From assembly GCF_918797505.1 (NCBI RefSeq), contig NC_092801.1, positions 14,012,001 through 14,076,000 on the forward strand: a stretch of 64,000 bases of DNA, read 5' to 3'. Below the pieces are notes generated by a model. The model had not been told where the DNA came from and searched no databases. It worked only from the letters and a program-made list of their open reading frames with translations. The stretch is from Bemisia tabaci. Taxonomy: Eukaryota; Arthropoda; Insecta; Hemiptera; Aleyrodidae. How positions within the stretch are numbered: the first letter of the stretch is position 1; each line of letters opens with the position of its first letter. The position numbers were made by a program, and so were the translations under genes. This document shows positions 12,825 to 23,934 of the stretch, piece after piece.

Positions 12825-12944
12825 CATGACAAAAAGGGTCAATTTAAAATTTTGACCGGCTGTATCTTTTGAACGAGTGAACCGATTTTAATATTATTTT
12901 CGCCATTTTTCTTGTCTTTTTAAGTTCTTTTTAACCCTCTATTG
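12825..12944 (-). repeat. Inner part of the right foldback arm, cut at a TTAA site
   Basis: Reverse complement of about 10285-10400 ('gtcaatttaaaattttgacc', 'gtctttttaagttcttttta'). It stops at TTAA 12941-12944, exactly where the TTAA-flanked insertion begins. The arm resumes at 18138. Confidence 0.8.
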
Positions 12945-13608
12945 CATATGTACACATATATGTAATTTAACATATTTTCTTTTGTTAAAAATTCTGTCCG
13001 AGCGCAACAATGTTTCTGAATGCATCTATGCAAGCGCAGGGTTGAATTCTATTGGATAAAAATGACGGAACCCACGCCAGTGTTGCTAAATTAGGTTAAA
13101 AAACGTGTTTCTTTTGGCAACATCGGGCTGCGTCGGTCGGCTCTGACAACGCATTTTCAGCGCAGGATTTGGGTTCGTAAGAGTGATCGTATGACAATGA
13201 AAAAAATATGTGTATCTGCAGCACACGTCATACTTTTTTTAGGTGACAAAAGGAAATATTAGATGTAACATGGGTTTTTAATAAATGAATTTAAAACCGA
13301 ATAACATATATGTGATCTCATGCAACTAAGTCTGGTGGCGGAAATGACAAGTTACATAAATGACATTCCATGCAATCGCTTGTGGCCAATCAAAATATAT
13401 ATATGATTTGATTTTTTCTGGCAAAAACAGTGTTCTCCTAATATCTAATCTCTTCTAAGACTGATATTTTCTTTTTTTTTCAATGAAATGTACTTACACA
13501 TGTTTTTCGTGTAACATCTCTTTTTTAAGGTTTTCACCAAAGTTGCATAGGATCACATATATGTAATTTCTCTTCTTATTTTTTTTCATCAAAGTTGCAT
13601 GGACCTAC

Positions 13609-14930
13609 ATACAGGGTTATCCAGAAGTCTGGGACCCCCCTTATAACTTTTGAACAAAAAATGCTAGAGCTTTGAAATTTGGGGAATATTCCTAGGTCAA
13701 AGGGAACTACTTTTTGGCGTACCCAAAATTTTGGGGGGCGCCCCCCCTGAGGGGGGGGGGGGCGGACCCTAACTTTTTTTTTTCAAATGGGAACCCCTAT
13801 CTTGTGATACATCATTCGAAAGGGCTTAAAAAAAGAAAACTTTTGGCGCAAACCGATTGTCGATACCTCCATTTTTAACAAAATGGCGGCCAAAAAATGG
13901 CGGCTCATTCAAAAGTCTGGGCCTCCGCTCATAACTCATGAACAAAAAATGCTAGGGATTCGAAATTTGGGGAATATTCCTAGGTGAAAGGGAACTACTT
14001 TTTGGCGTACCCAAAATTTTTGGGGGCGGCCCCCCTGAGGGGGGGCGGACCCTAACCCTTTTTTTTCAAATAGGAACCCCTATCTTGTGATACATCATTC
14101 GAAAGGGCTTGAAAAAAGAAAACTTCTGGCGCAAACCAATTGTCGATACCTCAATTTTTAACAAAATGGCGGCCAAAAAATGGCGGAAATGCGTTTTTTC
14201 GTTATTTACCGTTGGATTCGCTTGAAACTTGGTTTCCACAGGTTTTCGAGCACGGAAAAAACAAATACGATACTGGATTTGCAAAATACCCGAGCTTTTC
14301 CAAGATGGCGGCCGAAAAATGGTGGGAAAATAAGTTCCCAACGACGGTAAATAACCAAAATCCGCATTTCCGCCATTTTTTGGCCGCCATTTTGTTAAAA
14401 ATTGAGGTATCGACAATTAGTTTGCGCCAGAAGTTTTCTTTTTTCAAGCCCTTTCGAATGATGTATCACAAGATAGGGGTTCCTATTTAAAAAAAAAAGG
14501 GTTAGGGTCCGCCCCCCCTCAGGGGGGCCGCCCCCCGAAATTTTGGGTACGCCAAAAAGTAGTTCCCTTTCACCTAGGAATATTTCCCAAATTTCGAATC
14601 CCTAGCATTTTTTGTTCATGAGTTATGAGCGGAGGCCCAGACTTTTGAATGAGCCGCCATTTTGTTAAAAATGGAGGTATCGACAATCGGTTTGCGCCAA
14701 AAGTTTTCTTTTTTTAAGCCCTTTCGAATGATGTATCACAAGATAGGGGTTCCCATTTGAAAAAAAAAAAGTTAGGGTCCGCCCCCCCTCAGGGGGGGCG
14801 CCCCCCAAAATTTTGGGTACGCCAAAAAGTAGTTCCCTTTGACCTAGGAATATTCCCCAAATTTCAAAGCTCTAGCATTTTTTGTTCAAAAGTTATGAGG
14901 GGGGTCCCAGACTTCTGGATAACCCTGTAT
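13609..14930. mobile_element. 1.32 kb foldback element with tandem sub-repeats in each arm
   Basis: The tips are 'atacagggttatccagaagt' and its inverse ending 'aaccctgtat'. The arms (13609-about 14210 and about 14338-14930) are nearly perfect reverse complements. Each holds two related units of about 280 bp bearing 'aacaaaaaatgctag', 'ttggggaatattcctaggt', 'gggaactactttttggcgta' and a long G/C run. The loop (about 14211-14337) is unique. Open frames on both strands exist only because of the palindrome. It sits in a 'tacata'/'tatatg' target, so a TA-type duplication is possible but not provable. Confidence 0.9.
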
Positions 14931-14949
14931 ATGTAACTACCAATTTGGG

Positions 14950-15120
14950 GGGTCATTTGGGGGGGGGGGAAGAGCCCTCTCCAGCCCAAAAAAAAAAACC
15001 GGCGCTCCGCTTCGCTCCGCGCCGGTTTTTTGGGGGGGGGGGGCTTCGCCCCCCCAAGCCCCCCAAGACGCGCGCCTCGCGCGCGTATTGTAGACGCGCG
15101 CTTCGCGCGCGCTTTTTAGT
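14950..15120. repeat. GC-rich hairpin cluster
   Basis: Several strong short hairpins follow each other. 'aaaaccggcgctccgc' pairs with 'gcgccggtttt' around about 14995-15030, 'gggggcttcgccccc' lies at about 15035-15055, and 'acgcgcgcctcgcgcgcgt' and 'gacgcgcgcttcgcgcgcgc' lie at about 15067-15112. The first looks like a bacterial terminator but lies in eukaryotic repeat DNA. I infer repeat or structured DNA, with no gene. Confidence 0.6.
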
Positions 15121-15230
15121 TTGAGTGTCCATTCCAGTTGTTCTGTCTTCTTAAGCGACCCGCGCGTCCACCGCGGGAAGAGTGTATTTTCCGAAGGGGG
15201 GGGGGATCAATCTGTAAGGGAATGAATTAA

Positions 15231-15368
15231 GGTGATTCGTCAAGCTCAAGTGACGTGGTCGAACTGGCATGCGATATATCGCATCTTTTAGGTAAAAAAT
15301 CTCGGCAGATTTTGAATTTTCAGCAAAAAAAAGGACGATAGCCCCTGCGCATGAGCCTGAAGAATCAT

Positions 15369-15410
<42 letters not shown>

Positions 15411-15914
15411 ACTTCAAATAGCCCACAAGGGCTAATCCCACGCTTTAAGTCCCATCCCCCCTCCGTCCCTACTGAACCAGCCCCAGGCAACCATTGTTTG
15501 AGACCATCAAACTCGCCCGGTCGCCTGGCCGGGAATCGAACCCGGGACCTCCCGATTATAGAGCAAGCGCTACAACCACTACACCATAGGAGGCCGACTA
15601 ACCCCAAAAATCTAAACCCAAAAATCGGCAAAATTCAGAGAAATGAAAACAGGATAGTGTTTGGAAAAAACCCTCGCATTCGATACCGAAATCGATAGCT
15701 GAATCGAATGCGAGGTTTTTTTCCAAACACTATCCTGCTTTCATTTCTCTAAATTTTGCCGATTTTAAGGTTTAGAATGATTCTTTAGGCTCATGCGCAG
15801 GGGCTATCGTCCTTTTCTTTACTGAAAATTCAAAATCTGCCGAGATTTTTGACCTAAAAGATGCGATATATCGCATGCCAGTTCGACCACTTCTTTTGAG
15901 CTTGACGAATCACC
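15231..15914. mobile_element. TTAA-flanked palindromic MITE (piggyBac-type), 684 bp
   Basis: The terminal inverted repeats start 'ggtgattcgtcaagctcaa' and extend about 145 bp on each side, through 'gcgatatatcgcatc' and 'ggacgatagcccctgcgcat'. TTAA duplications are at 15227-15230 and 15915-15918. The inner parts also pair ('ggatagtgtttgg' at 15652 with 'ccaaacactatcc' at 15723), so the original element was one continuous palindrome. The left arm is now split by a SINE. Confidence 0.88.
15370..15598 (-). mobile_element. tRNA-derived SINE with poly(A) tail
   Basis: On the minus strand the unit starts with a tRNA-like head. Box A-like 'tggtgtagtgg' lies near 15588, and box B-like 'gggttcgattcccgg' lies near 15540. 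A body of about 120 bp follows, then a 37-nt A tail (T run 15371-15407 on the plus strand). The head resembles tRNA-Glu in layout, but the anticodon stem is degenerate. It interrupts the left arm of the TTAA MITE. I could not define target duplications. Confidence 0.8.
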
Positions 15915-16219
15915 TTAAGAATTGAAACAGAAGTTGAGTTGTGAGCAGGTGAGCACGTTGTGAGCAAGAAGTTGCGTACCTTGTCGCGAGAGTGCGCGGC
16001 GAGCGGGAATCCCACTACTGCGCTGATTGACCAGAGGCGAGAGTTGCGGACGGACGATGTACGAGAAATTGCCTACGTGGAGGCGGTCCGGCAGCAACAT
16101 ACCCACCGGTAGTCACCAGAAAGCAATAGCACAAAATAGTAGTTGCGTACGTTGCCAGCGAACGCGCTGCGAAAGGTTGTGACGGTTAAATGGTGAGATT
16201 TTGTTCAAGAACAGATCAT

Positions 16220-16375
16220 TTAACCTGACCCACTGTGCGACGAACAATTTGTCCAGAATCTTCCTTCCCCTGACCCACTGTGCGACGAAAAGTTTGTCCA
16301 AAAACTTCTCTCCCCTGACCCACTGTGCGACGATCAGCTTGTCCAAAAACTTTCTCCCCCGACCCACTGTGCGGC
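16220..16375. repeat. 45 bp tandem repeat, about 3.5 copies
   Basis: Units start with 'tgacccactgtgcg' at about 16226, 16271, 16316 and 16360 and carry 'tttgtccaaaaac'. Since 45 is divisible by three, both strands show 15-residue repeats in open frames. I treat those frames as by-products. Confidence 0.8.
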
Positions 16376-16743
16376 CCTGCTCCGGCCGGCTCCCCTCATG
16401 CAGCGCACCCCTCGCCTAAAACTTTCAAAGCTCGCCATTTTTAAACGGCTCGGCCGATTTAGCTCAAATTCAATACCAAACCAGTCCTAGGGGAGAACTA
16501 CCACCCGTAAAAATTTCAGCTCAAAATATTCATTTTCGCTCGAGTTATCGAGTGGACAAGATTTGACCTCCCCCCACTTTTGAGCCCCACCCCTCAAAAT
16601 CTTTTGCCTCAAATTTCAATTTTTTTTCGCAGAATAGTAGTTCTAATGAGTCTCTACAAAATGCAAAAAAATTGGTCAAAATATCTTTCAACGTAAGAAA
16701 GATATAACTACTCAAAAATCGAAAAATCTTAAAAAGGCGGAAA

Positions 16744-16808
16744 TACATACATACATATATACATGCATATATACATACATACATATATACATACATATAT
16801 ATATACAC
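16744..16808. repeat. (CATA)n/(TA)n microsatellite
   Basis: A run of 'catacata', 'tatataca' and 'tatatata' words. Confidence 0.9.
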
Positions 16809-17030
16809 ATGAATTTGAATGGCATATATTTTCGTGATCTACGACCCGTGATCGGTGCTCTTCACGATGTCTCAGGTCTGGATTCGACATCATGGGAGAA
16901 TGCAATAGTGTATTTCCTTCGGAAAATACACTAAAAAATTTGGGACTCTTATCTTTTTCAAAGATCTTTCAGAAAAAATTTTCTATTTTAAAATCCGTGA
17001 TCCAAAATTAATTAATGCAATAGAGGGTTA

Positions 17031-18126
17031 TGTGTATGTATGTATAAGCCGCCTTTTTGGCGCGCTAGGGCGCTCTGCGACGCCTACTCTCCACAAGAAT
17101 CTGTCATGGTAGATATCCTGCGGAAGCTGGCATCTCTCCATCTCTTCACGGATGCCCTCTACCCACCGTTTGGCTGGACGCCCTCTCCGTCGCCTACCTG
17201 GGGGACCCACTCTAACACCTCCTTCGGCAACCTGGTATCAGCCATTCTCTGCACATGCCCATACCATACCATGCTTGGTCATGATATCGGGCACAATCGT
17301 CCCCTCACCGCCCATTATCTCTCGGACACGTTCATCCCTGACACGTTCTTTCCTCGAGATTCCAGCCGATCTTCGCCAGAAATCCATCTCGGTCGCCTTG
17401 AGCATGTCTTGGGTCCGCTTCTTCAACTGCCACACTTCACTGCCATAGGTGATTATAGGCTTGACAACCGAGTTGAAAATCCTCTTTTTGTTGTCCTTGG
17501 AAATCCTCTGGTCCCAAAGGATCCCATTAAGCATGGCGATGGCTTTCCTTCCTTGAAGATTACGGTCCCGAATGGCCTGATCCAACTTACCATCCGAAGT
17601 CAGTCTCACCCCCAGGTACTTGTATTGTTCGCAACTTTCTATATGTTGACCATCCTCCAGGACTATGCTTTGCTGAGAACCCCCGACTGACATCTTTTTC
17701 GTCTTACGGACACTAACCTCGAGGCCCCACTTGCGGTACTCCTCAACCAACTTCCGGGTCATATACTCCTGATCTTGACTAATGACTACCTGGTCGTCAG
17801 CAAAGCATAGCGTGAACATACTGTTTCTTGGTCATTCAGACGGACGCCCATTTCGGCACACTTTCTATTCCATTCTTTCAAAACGTGCTCTAGATATATC
17901 TTGAATAGCGTCGGTGACCGACAACATCCCTGCTTAAGCTCCTTGGTGACAAAGAAACCGTCTGTAAGCCTTCCTTGGCACTTGATTCTGGCAAAAGCCC
18001 CCGATAAAACTGCTTGACTTCCCCAATAAGTCCTTTACTAAAACCAGTTTCTTCTAGGACTTCCCAAAGTCTCACAATAAGAGGATTACTATCATAAGCC
18101 TTTTCGATATCCAAAAACACTAAATG
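17031..18126 (-). mobile_element. 5'-truncated non-LTR retrotransposon (LINE), reverse-transcriptase part
   Basis: The minus strand encodes the back half of a LINE reverse transcriptase. Near 18120 is FLDIEKAYDS (palm motif A). After a frame change follows MFTLCFADDQVVIS (FADD, motif C, about 17800), then YKYLGVRLTSDGK and a thumb/C-terminal region ending in RRRRGRPAKRW. Roughly the first two thirds of the protein are missing, and at least one frameshift lies between motifs A and C. The 3' end is a short microsatellite-like tail ('atacatacatacacata' on the minus strand). A 14 bp target duplication 'gcaatagagggtta' flanks it (17017-17030 and 18127-18140). The GRP-RW tail reminds me of RTE-like or related clades, but the clade is unsure. 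Confidence 0.88.
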
Positions 18127-18137
18127 GCAATAGAGGG

Positions 18138-18310
18138 TTAACCATGTCTAAAATAATGGGGGTTGCTATTTGAATTTTTAAAGTTGCCCCCCCTGAGGCC
18201 CCCCAGGGGGGTCCACCAAGGAAAACCCCCCCATCGAAAAATTTCCTTTTTTGGATAATGAAGAATGTCACAAACCGCGACCTTCTATCTTTTTTCGTTC
18301 AAAACTTATA
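18138..18310 (-). repeat. Outer part of the right foldback arm
   Basis: Reverse complement of about 10125-10300 ('ttaaccatgtctaaaa', 'tggataatgaagaatg', 'cacaaaccgcgaccttctat'). It resumes after the TTAA duplication at 18138. The arm ends abruptly at 18310, where a Polinton terminal repeat starts. The last about 30 bp of the arm, including the tip seen at 10094, are absent. Confidence 0.8.
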
Positions 18311-19930
18311 AGTAGGGTGAAAATAGCGACTTGCCCACAGTTAATTATCCAACAGCGTTGCACGATTGTGCAGAAAAATACGAATTAAAATACAGCGTTG
18401 TATAGGGATTATTGTTCAATATGGCAACGCTGTAAAAAGAAAGTATTGCATGTTGCCCCTTCAATATGCGGGTTATGCAATCGTGCAATGTAGCCCCTTC
18501 AATTTACGGTTTATCCAATGCTGTATTTTTCAAGATGGCGCAGCAGCGTTGCCGCGTGGTGCACGTAAATAAATGATTTATTTATTGGTGAAATTTTGCA
18601 ACATTGCATTTTACAGTGTTGTCAGATGGGGCAAGAAATTAGTTGATTTTTCCGTACACTGTTGCCACATTGTGCAATAAAGTCGGATTTTCGGACTTGT
18701 AAAATTTTTCGGTTTCGAGAGACCGTATCCTACCATATGGGTCGGTATCAGATACTGTAGATTAGGGTCTGATTCGGTTAAATTTAAAATTTTTCGGAAA
18801 ATCACCATCCTCCGATCCATTGCGGACCGATGCGATTCTTTTCCATTATCGAAGATCGGAAAACTGTACGGACCGAATTTCGATACGACTTTTCGTTTCC
18901 GAGATTTCGGACTTGTAAAATTTTCGGTTTCGCAAGACCGTATCTTACAGTATGGACCTGGTATCGGATACTGGAGAGTAGGGTCTGATTCCGGAAATTG
19001 GATTTTCGGACTTGTAAAATTTTTGGGATCAATAGACCATATCCTCCAGTATAGGTCTGGTATCGGAGACTGGTGAGTGTGCGCTTGGAGATTTGTATCC
19101 GAACCTTGTGTTTTGGAATAGGCAACTGGGATTGTATATTGCAATTTCAGTTTGATGGATCGAAAACCTGTAAAATTTTCGGAATCATTAGAACATATCC
19201 TACAGTATGGGTCAGGTATTGGATACTGGAGAGTAGGGTCTGATTCGGGATATTAAAACATTATCTAAGTCCTACGCTGGAAAATATTTTCGGAAAATTC
19301 TCCTCCTCCGATCCATCCCAACCCGACACGATTCTTTTACACTATCGAAGATCGGAAAACCGTACGACCCGAATTTTGAGACGACTTTTAGTTTTTGAGA
19401 AAATCCAACTTTCACCTAAGTAGCATGCGTATCTTATATGTATATACGAGTTTTTACGCTTGCTCGAATAAATGGGTTGGTGTTTCACTCTTAACAGGTT
19501 GTATGTCCGATTGTAAAAACACATCTATGATATATACCTATCTTATGTGTATGCGCGGTTCTGTTCCTTACATTGTTTTCAGATTGTGTAAAATATTCGG
19601 ATTTTCGGACTTGTAAAATTTTCGGGATCAATACACCATATCCTCCAGCATGGGCCTGGTATCGGAGACTGGTGAGTAGGGTCTGATTCGGGAAATTAAA
19701 AAATTTTCGGAAAATTACCCTCCTCCGATCCGATTCTTTTACACTATGGAAGATCGGAAAACTGTACAGACCGAATTTTGATACGACTTTTAGTTTTCGA
19801 AAAAATCCAACTTTCACCTAAGTCGCATGCGTATCTTATATGTATATACGAGTTTTTTATGCTTGTTTGAATAAATGGATTCTTGAGTTTTACTATTCAC
19901 CGTTTGTATGTCTGATGTTATAAACACGTC
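18311..19930 (+). mobile_element. Solitary Polinton terminal repeat (related to 41807-42825)
   Basis: It starts with 'agtagggtgaaaat', the same tip as the complete Polinton, and follows the left terminal repeat for about 840 bp (to about 19155). Shared words include 'caacagcgttgca', 'tcaatatgcgggttatgcaa', 'ggacttgtaaaattttcgg' and 'agggtctgattcgg'. It then continues with additional copies of the internal sub-repeat, including an imperfect tandem duplication of about 400 bp (19270-19500 and 19690-19880, both with 'gcatgcgtatcttatatgta'). No Polinton gene follows, so it is a solo or rearranged end. The 5' flank 'cttata' would be the 6 bp target half-site. Confidence 0.85.
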
Positions 19931-21470
19931 TATGACACATACCTATTAAGCGTGCCAGTAGGGCTCGCTTTTCTTATGTTTATACACGGTTTTCTTCGTG
20001 GCCTTCGTAGACTGCGGTCCTCGCGCCGTCCAGAGTTCAAAATTCATCGTGAAATAGTTGTGTGTTCATGGATCGCACAACGATGTGACGACTGGCTCTT
20101 AGTTTCTACGGATCAAGGGTATCAGAAAAAACTTAAACAAGCAGTTCCAACGCCCAAGCGTTGGAGGGCGCTTCTTTGACAAAGCATATTACTACCAACT
20201 TATGTATCCGAAGACTAACGAAGATGGAATTTAAAGTGGGATTCTTTAACCGCAAAACCCTTCAAAACTTCAGGCCGACCGGTGCCGGACACGGGAGCTG
20301 TCAGCAATAGATTTCGGGTGCACTGCAGATTGCGAAACGACGGGTGGCGCGACTGCGGATTGCACAGGAGTTAGGGCGCTCGTATGATGTAAACAAACTT
20401 TGGCCGCGGGATTGAAGAATTGAATCTCTAAATTGAATCGGACATCTGAGGAACTAACGAACAGCTTGTGGGCTGTAAAAATTGACGACCTGTAATACAG
20501 ATGGACAAGATTCTAAAAACTCTCTGACTTTTAAAAAGAGGTGGCGGGGGATTCAAAACAAGTTGATGCTGTACATGCTAAAGAAGGTTTTATATATGAA
20601 GCGGAAAATTTATTAAAAATGAGAAATTTAGAAAATATTGACTCATCAAAAACTAATTAGCAATAAATGCGCGCAAAAAATGCGCAATAAAATTCTGGAA
20701 AGTTTTGCTTTGAGCGCTTGAGTGTATATCAAGAGTGGCGGTAGCCACCCCCGGTCGAGGAAAATGACGTCCTACTAAAGTCCCGATAACAAACGGGTGG
20801 CCGACACTCTTAGTCACAGGCAACTCCCTTAACTTGAAAATTGATTCGATTGCCATTCGACTGCAGCCCAAACGACGGCACGGATTCCTACGATCTTGGT
20901 GTCTACGGACGCATCTCAATTAGGACTACAAAGTGTAAGAGTTTCATTAAGATCCATTGAGTTTTCAAAAAGTTATAAGCACTTAATGACCCAAAACAAG
21001 GAAAATTTTACTTTTCACTTTGCCGGGAAATTTGAATTTCAAGAATCCACGGTCCCGAGAAAGTCACTCAAACTCCGCAATAACGGTAAACCTTAGACCC
21101 ATAAAAGTGGGTACCTAAAGAATCGCCATGTTACCGTGTCCACGGGTTTTTACAGTTTTTTAACATTCCTGGTGTTCTAAAAGAGAAATTACGGAAAATA
21201 CGACTAAACTGCCCGTCATGACCATCTTTAACAACAGATTTCTCGCTTACCTGGCCGCAGATCGTAATGGAGCCTATATAAAGGGCACTCCGTGAAGATG
21301 TGAGGATTTCATTTTGCCACATAAAAAAGCGCTTTATCTCACGGATAATCCAGCATCCGCTTACATCCTTCAAAATTTTAGCTATAATTTTTGAATTTAG
21401 AAAAAAACCAGTAATATAATGGTTCAACGCCATTGGTTCATTCTGTTCAGGTTCGTCCGAGTTTCGGGAA
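19931..21470. other. No gene; one short dispersed repeat
   Basis: No coding sequence recognised. About 60 bp at 20685-20745 ('gaaagttttgctttgagcgc') recurs inverted at 28075-28125, just outside the tRNA-ended foldback. Confidence 0.45.
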
Positions 21471-21477
21471 CGAAATT

Positions 21478-22112
21478 CCTGTCGTCGTCAAGATCCATCC
21501 ATATAGGTCAGTCATTCCCGAAACCCAAATGAGAATCTTCTGCGCATGACGTCAGCATTACTGCCGCGAAAACCAGAAATGTCGGAAACAATGCTTTTCT
21601 TATGGGAGAGAACAAATTTTTCTTAATGAATCATTTAAATTTCTTACTTTTAAATTCTTTGAAGCTTTCTGAGTGTCGAAAGGAACGTTTAGAAATTAGC
21701 GTCAAGGGTTTCAATTCAGCTGAATTTGCGTTTTTATATTTTTAAATGATTTTTGAAGTCAGCGATGTAACAAGCCATTTAGTGGTATAGATTCGCGTGT
21801 AAAAATGGCTGATGCAGAGTAAACTGTAAAAATGAAAGAACACAAATTCGGCAAAATCGAAACCCTGAATGCTAATGTCTAAACGTTTTTTTCGACACAC
21901 AGAAAGTTTCAAAGGATTTAAAAGTAAGAAATTTAAATGATTCATTAAGAAAAATTTGCTCTCTCCCATAAGAAAAGCATTGTTTCCGACTTTTCTGGTT
22001 TTCGCGGCAGTAATGCTGACGTCACGAGCCAATGGAAAGGGGCTTACCCCGAGCGGGGAAATCTGCGCAATGACTGACCTATATGGATGGATCTTGGTCG
22101 TCGTTATCAACC
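21478..22112. repeat. About 635 bp foldback/MITE-like inverted repeat
   Basis: The outer left part ('cgtcgtcaagatccatccat' at about 21482) pairs with 'atggatggatcttggtcgtc' at about 22083. Internal pairs are 'atgcttttcttatgggagag' with 'ctctcccataagaaaagcat' and 'gaatcatttaaatttcttac' with 'gtaagaaatttaaatgattc'. The arms are about 250 bp each with scattered differences. No coding capacity. Confidence 0.8.
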
Positions 22113-23934
22113 TCCATCTACTGTATTTATTTGTGAATAATGAACAGATTTAATTTAAAAGTTCAATTCATTTTAGATCCTAACTAATATTACACACTTA
22201 TATTATTACGCCCACTTTTATCCCGATACACTACTTCATTGGTTTCTTAAAAATCTCAAACGATTTCTGGTCGGTCGTTACCAACCTCTTTAACTAGTAC
22301 TAGTTGTGAATAGATTTACCTAATTTGGATAAGAGTTTAATTCTTCGTAGATGCTAACTACTATATGTATGTACTCTTATTATTACGTCTCACGTGTTCT
22401 ACTGGAGCCCGATATACCTTAATTTCTCTTAAAATGTTCAAGTGATATCTTTATTTTATGATGTGACAAAATTTTAAGTGAGGTTATGTCGTCATGTTTA
22501 TGTCAGTAAGTACCTGACCGAAAACCGAAGCGATAGACGTAATTCCGGTAATTCCGGTCAAAGAAATTACACCGAAATTGTGCCAAACTCTCCAAAGGAA
22601 GCAGCATTTACATCACAGAATGTATTCTCACTACTAAAGTCTAAAAATTACTGGAATATGAGCCTCGGTCTTCACATGCGACTGTCACTGAACTTCGACC
22701 AAAATTTATTCGCTCTATATCTTGCCATCAACCTATGTGCTCTGGAGTGATTATGCTTCTCTGAAGTGTATGTTATTTACATTAAGAACATGTTTCCTTC
22801 ATGATTTATCTTGGAATCCTCCTATCTCTTCTACCGTTCTTGTTACGCGCGGCTTGCGTATCTGAGTATGTGAGGCACAATTCCATCCCTTTTCGGAACA
22901 GTTCAATCATAGGTCAACTGAATGTCACATAATCAAAGGTCTTTGACTGTGAGCATTTGCTCAAATTGGTTTCTTCTGAGTCTCTTTGATTTTGCGTCAG
23001 GAGTTGTTAGAAACATCATTTTGCCCAACTTTAGTAACAAGGTCTTTAATGAAAGGTATGTACTCGTATTATTCTCATAATTTCATAAGTTGATGATGAA
23101 AACACAATGAAGGCTTCATTTTCTTGCATCGATTACCGTGTGAAATGGGTGCGTCCATTCTTCCTCCGTACAAAAGCGTAACAGAATAAATTGCTTATCT
23201 GTTAAGAGGACTACAGTAGTAACATACGTAGGTGCCAGTTCCTACCTAGTTCCATTGGAATAAGTGCGATTGTGTCAATCAAGGCTGAATACAATATTAA
23301 CAATTATCTTTTTATCCAGCAAGAAGTATGTCTTCATGATCCTTACTTTGTGTATGAGCCTTGCCTGATCGCATCAGCCCCAGTAAGTGAGAGGATATAC
23401 CCACCTAAATCGGAATGGAAAGCTTTGTTTAAATCGCCGCCCCTCTTTCTTGCTGCTTATGTGAGGGGATAATCTCCACCCTGTTAATGGATATTTAATC
23501 TCAGTTCTCTGTTTTAAATGAGGACCAGTTTGCTAGAGGGAGCCTCTGTGTCATTCACGTATTGAGTGTTTGTTTACATCAAGAGTCATAAGGTTATGTT
23601 TGCACCCACTTATTGCTATTTATACTTATTGCTAGATGTGTTATACTGAAGTATTATTCCATTTTGACCTAGCGAGTGCTTTCTAAGCTCAGCTCCCAGC
23701 ATGTAATTACTCCAGTGAAACAGTGCACGTAAAATATCAGGTGTTCGGAGTTCAGTATTGACCTACCTAGTTTCTGCACCGCTAATCGTCCAAGGCTGAA
23801 TGTGATTAGATCAATTGGTATCATTTATGAGAAGAAATGGAAAGCTCGCATATCACCTTCCATATATTAACTAAATGCTCTTATCAAGAGATTGCCGTTT
23901 CGGTTGATGTCTGTCAGTGAACCTTAAAAACTCA
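22113..23934. other. No feature recognised
   Basis: About 1.8 kb of AT-rich DNA with frequent short 'tacctac'-like words. No coding sequence or repeat border is supported. Confidence 0.4.

Larger units (their letters stand above)
12945..18137. mobile_element. piggyBac-like non-autonomous element (about 5.2 kb, TTAA duplication)
   Basis: The left tip is 'ccctctattgcat' (12945-12957). The right tip is its inverse 'atgcaatagaggg' (17015-17027), repeated as 'gcaatagaggg' (18127-18137) because a LINE inserted at the tip. TTAA flanks both sides (12941-12944 and 18138-18141). The host foldback arm reads continuously across one TTAA in its intact copy (complement near 10300), so the empty site is known. 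Tips starting CCC and a TTAA target are the hallmarks of piggyBac elements. No transposase is visible. The interior is a mosaic of 'acatatatgt' words, a foldback, a MITE with a SINE, minisatellites and the LINE. Confidence 0.85.

Noticed and set aside
14066..14490. Two identical-looking 116-codon frames on opposite strands
   Set aside because: They are a direct consequence of the foldback palindrome. The residues come from low-complexity repeat units, and no domain is visible.
17040..17690. 216-codon plus-strand open frame
   Set aside because: It is the antisense shadow of the LINE reverse-transcriptase region, which reads correctly (FADD, RGRPAKRW) on the minus strand.
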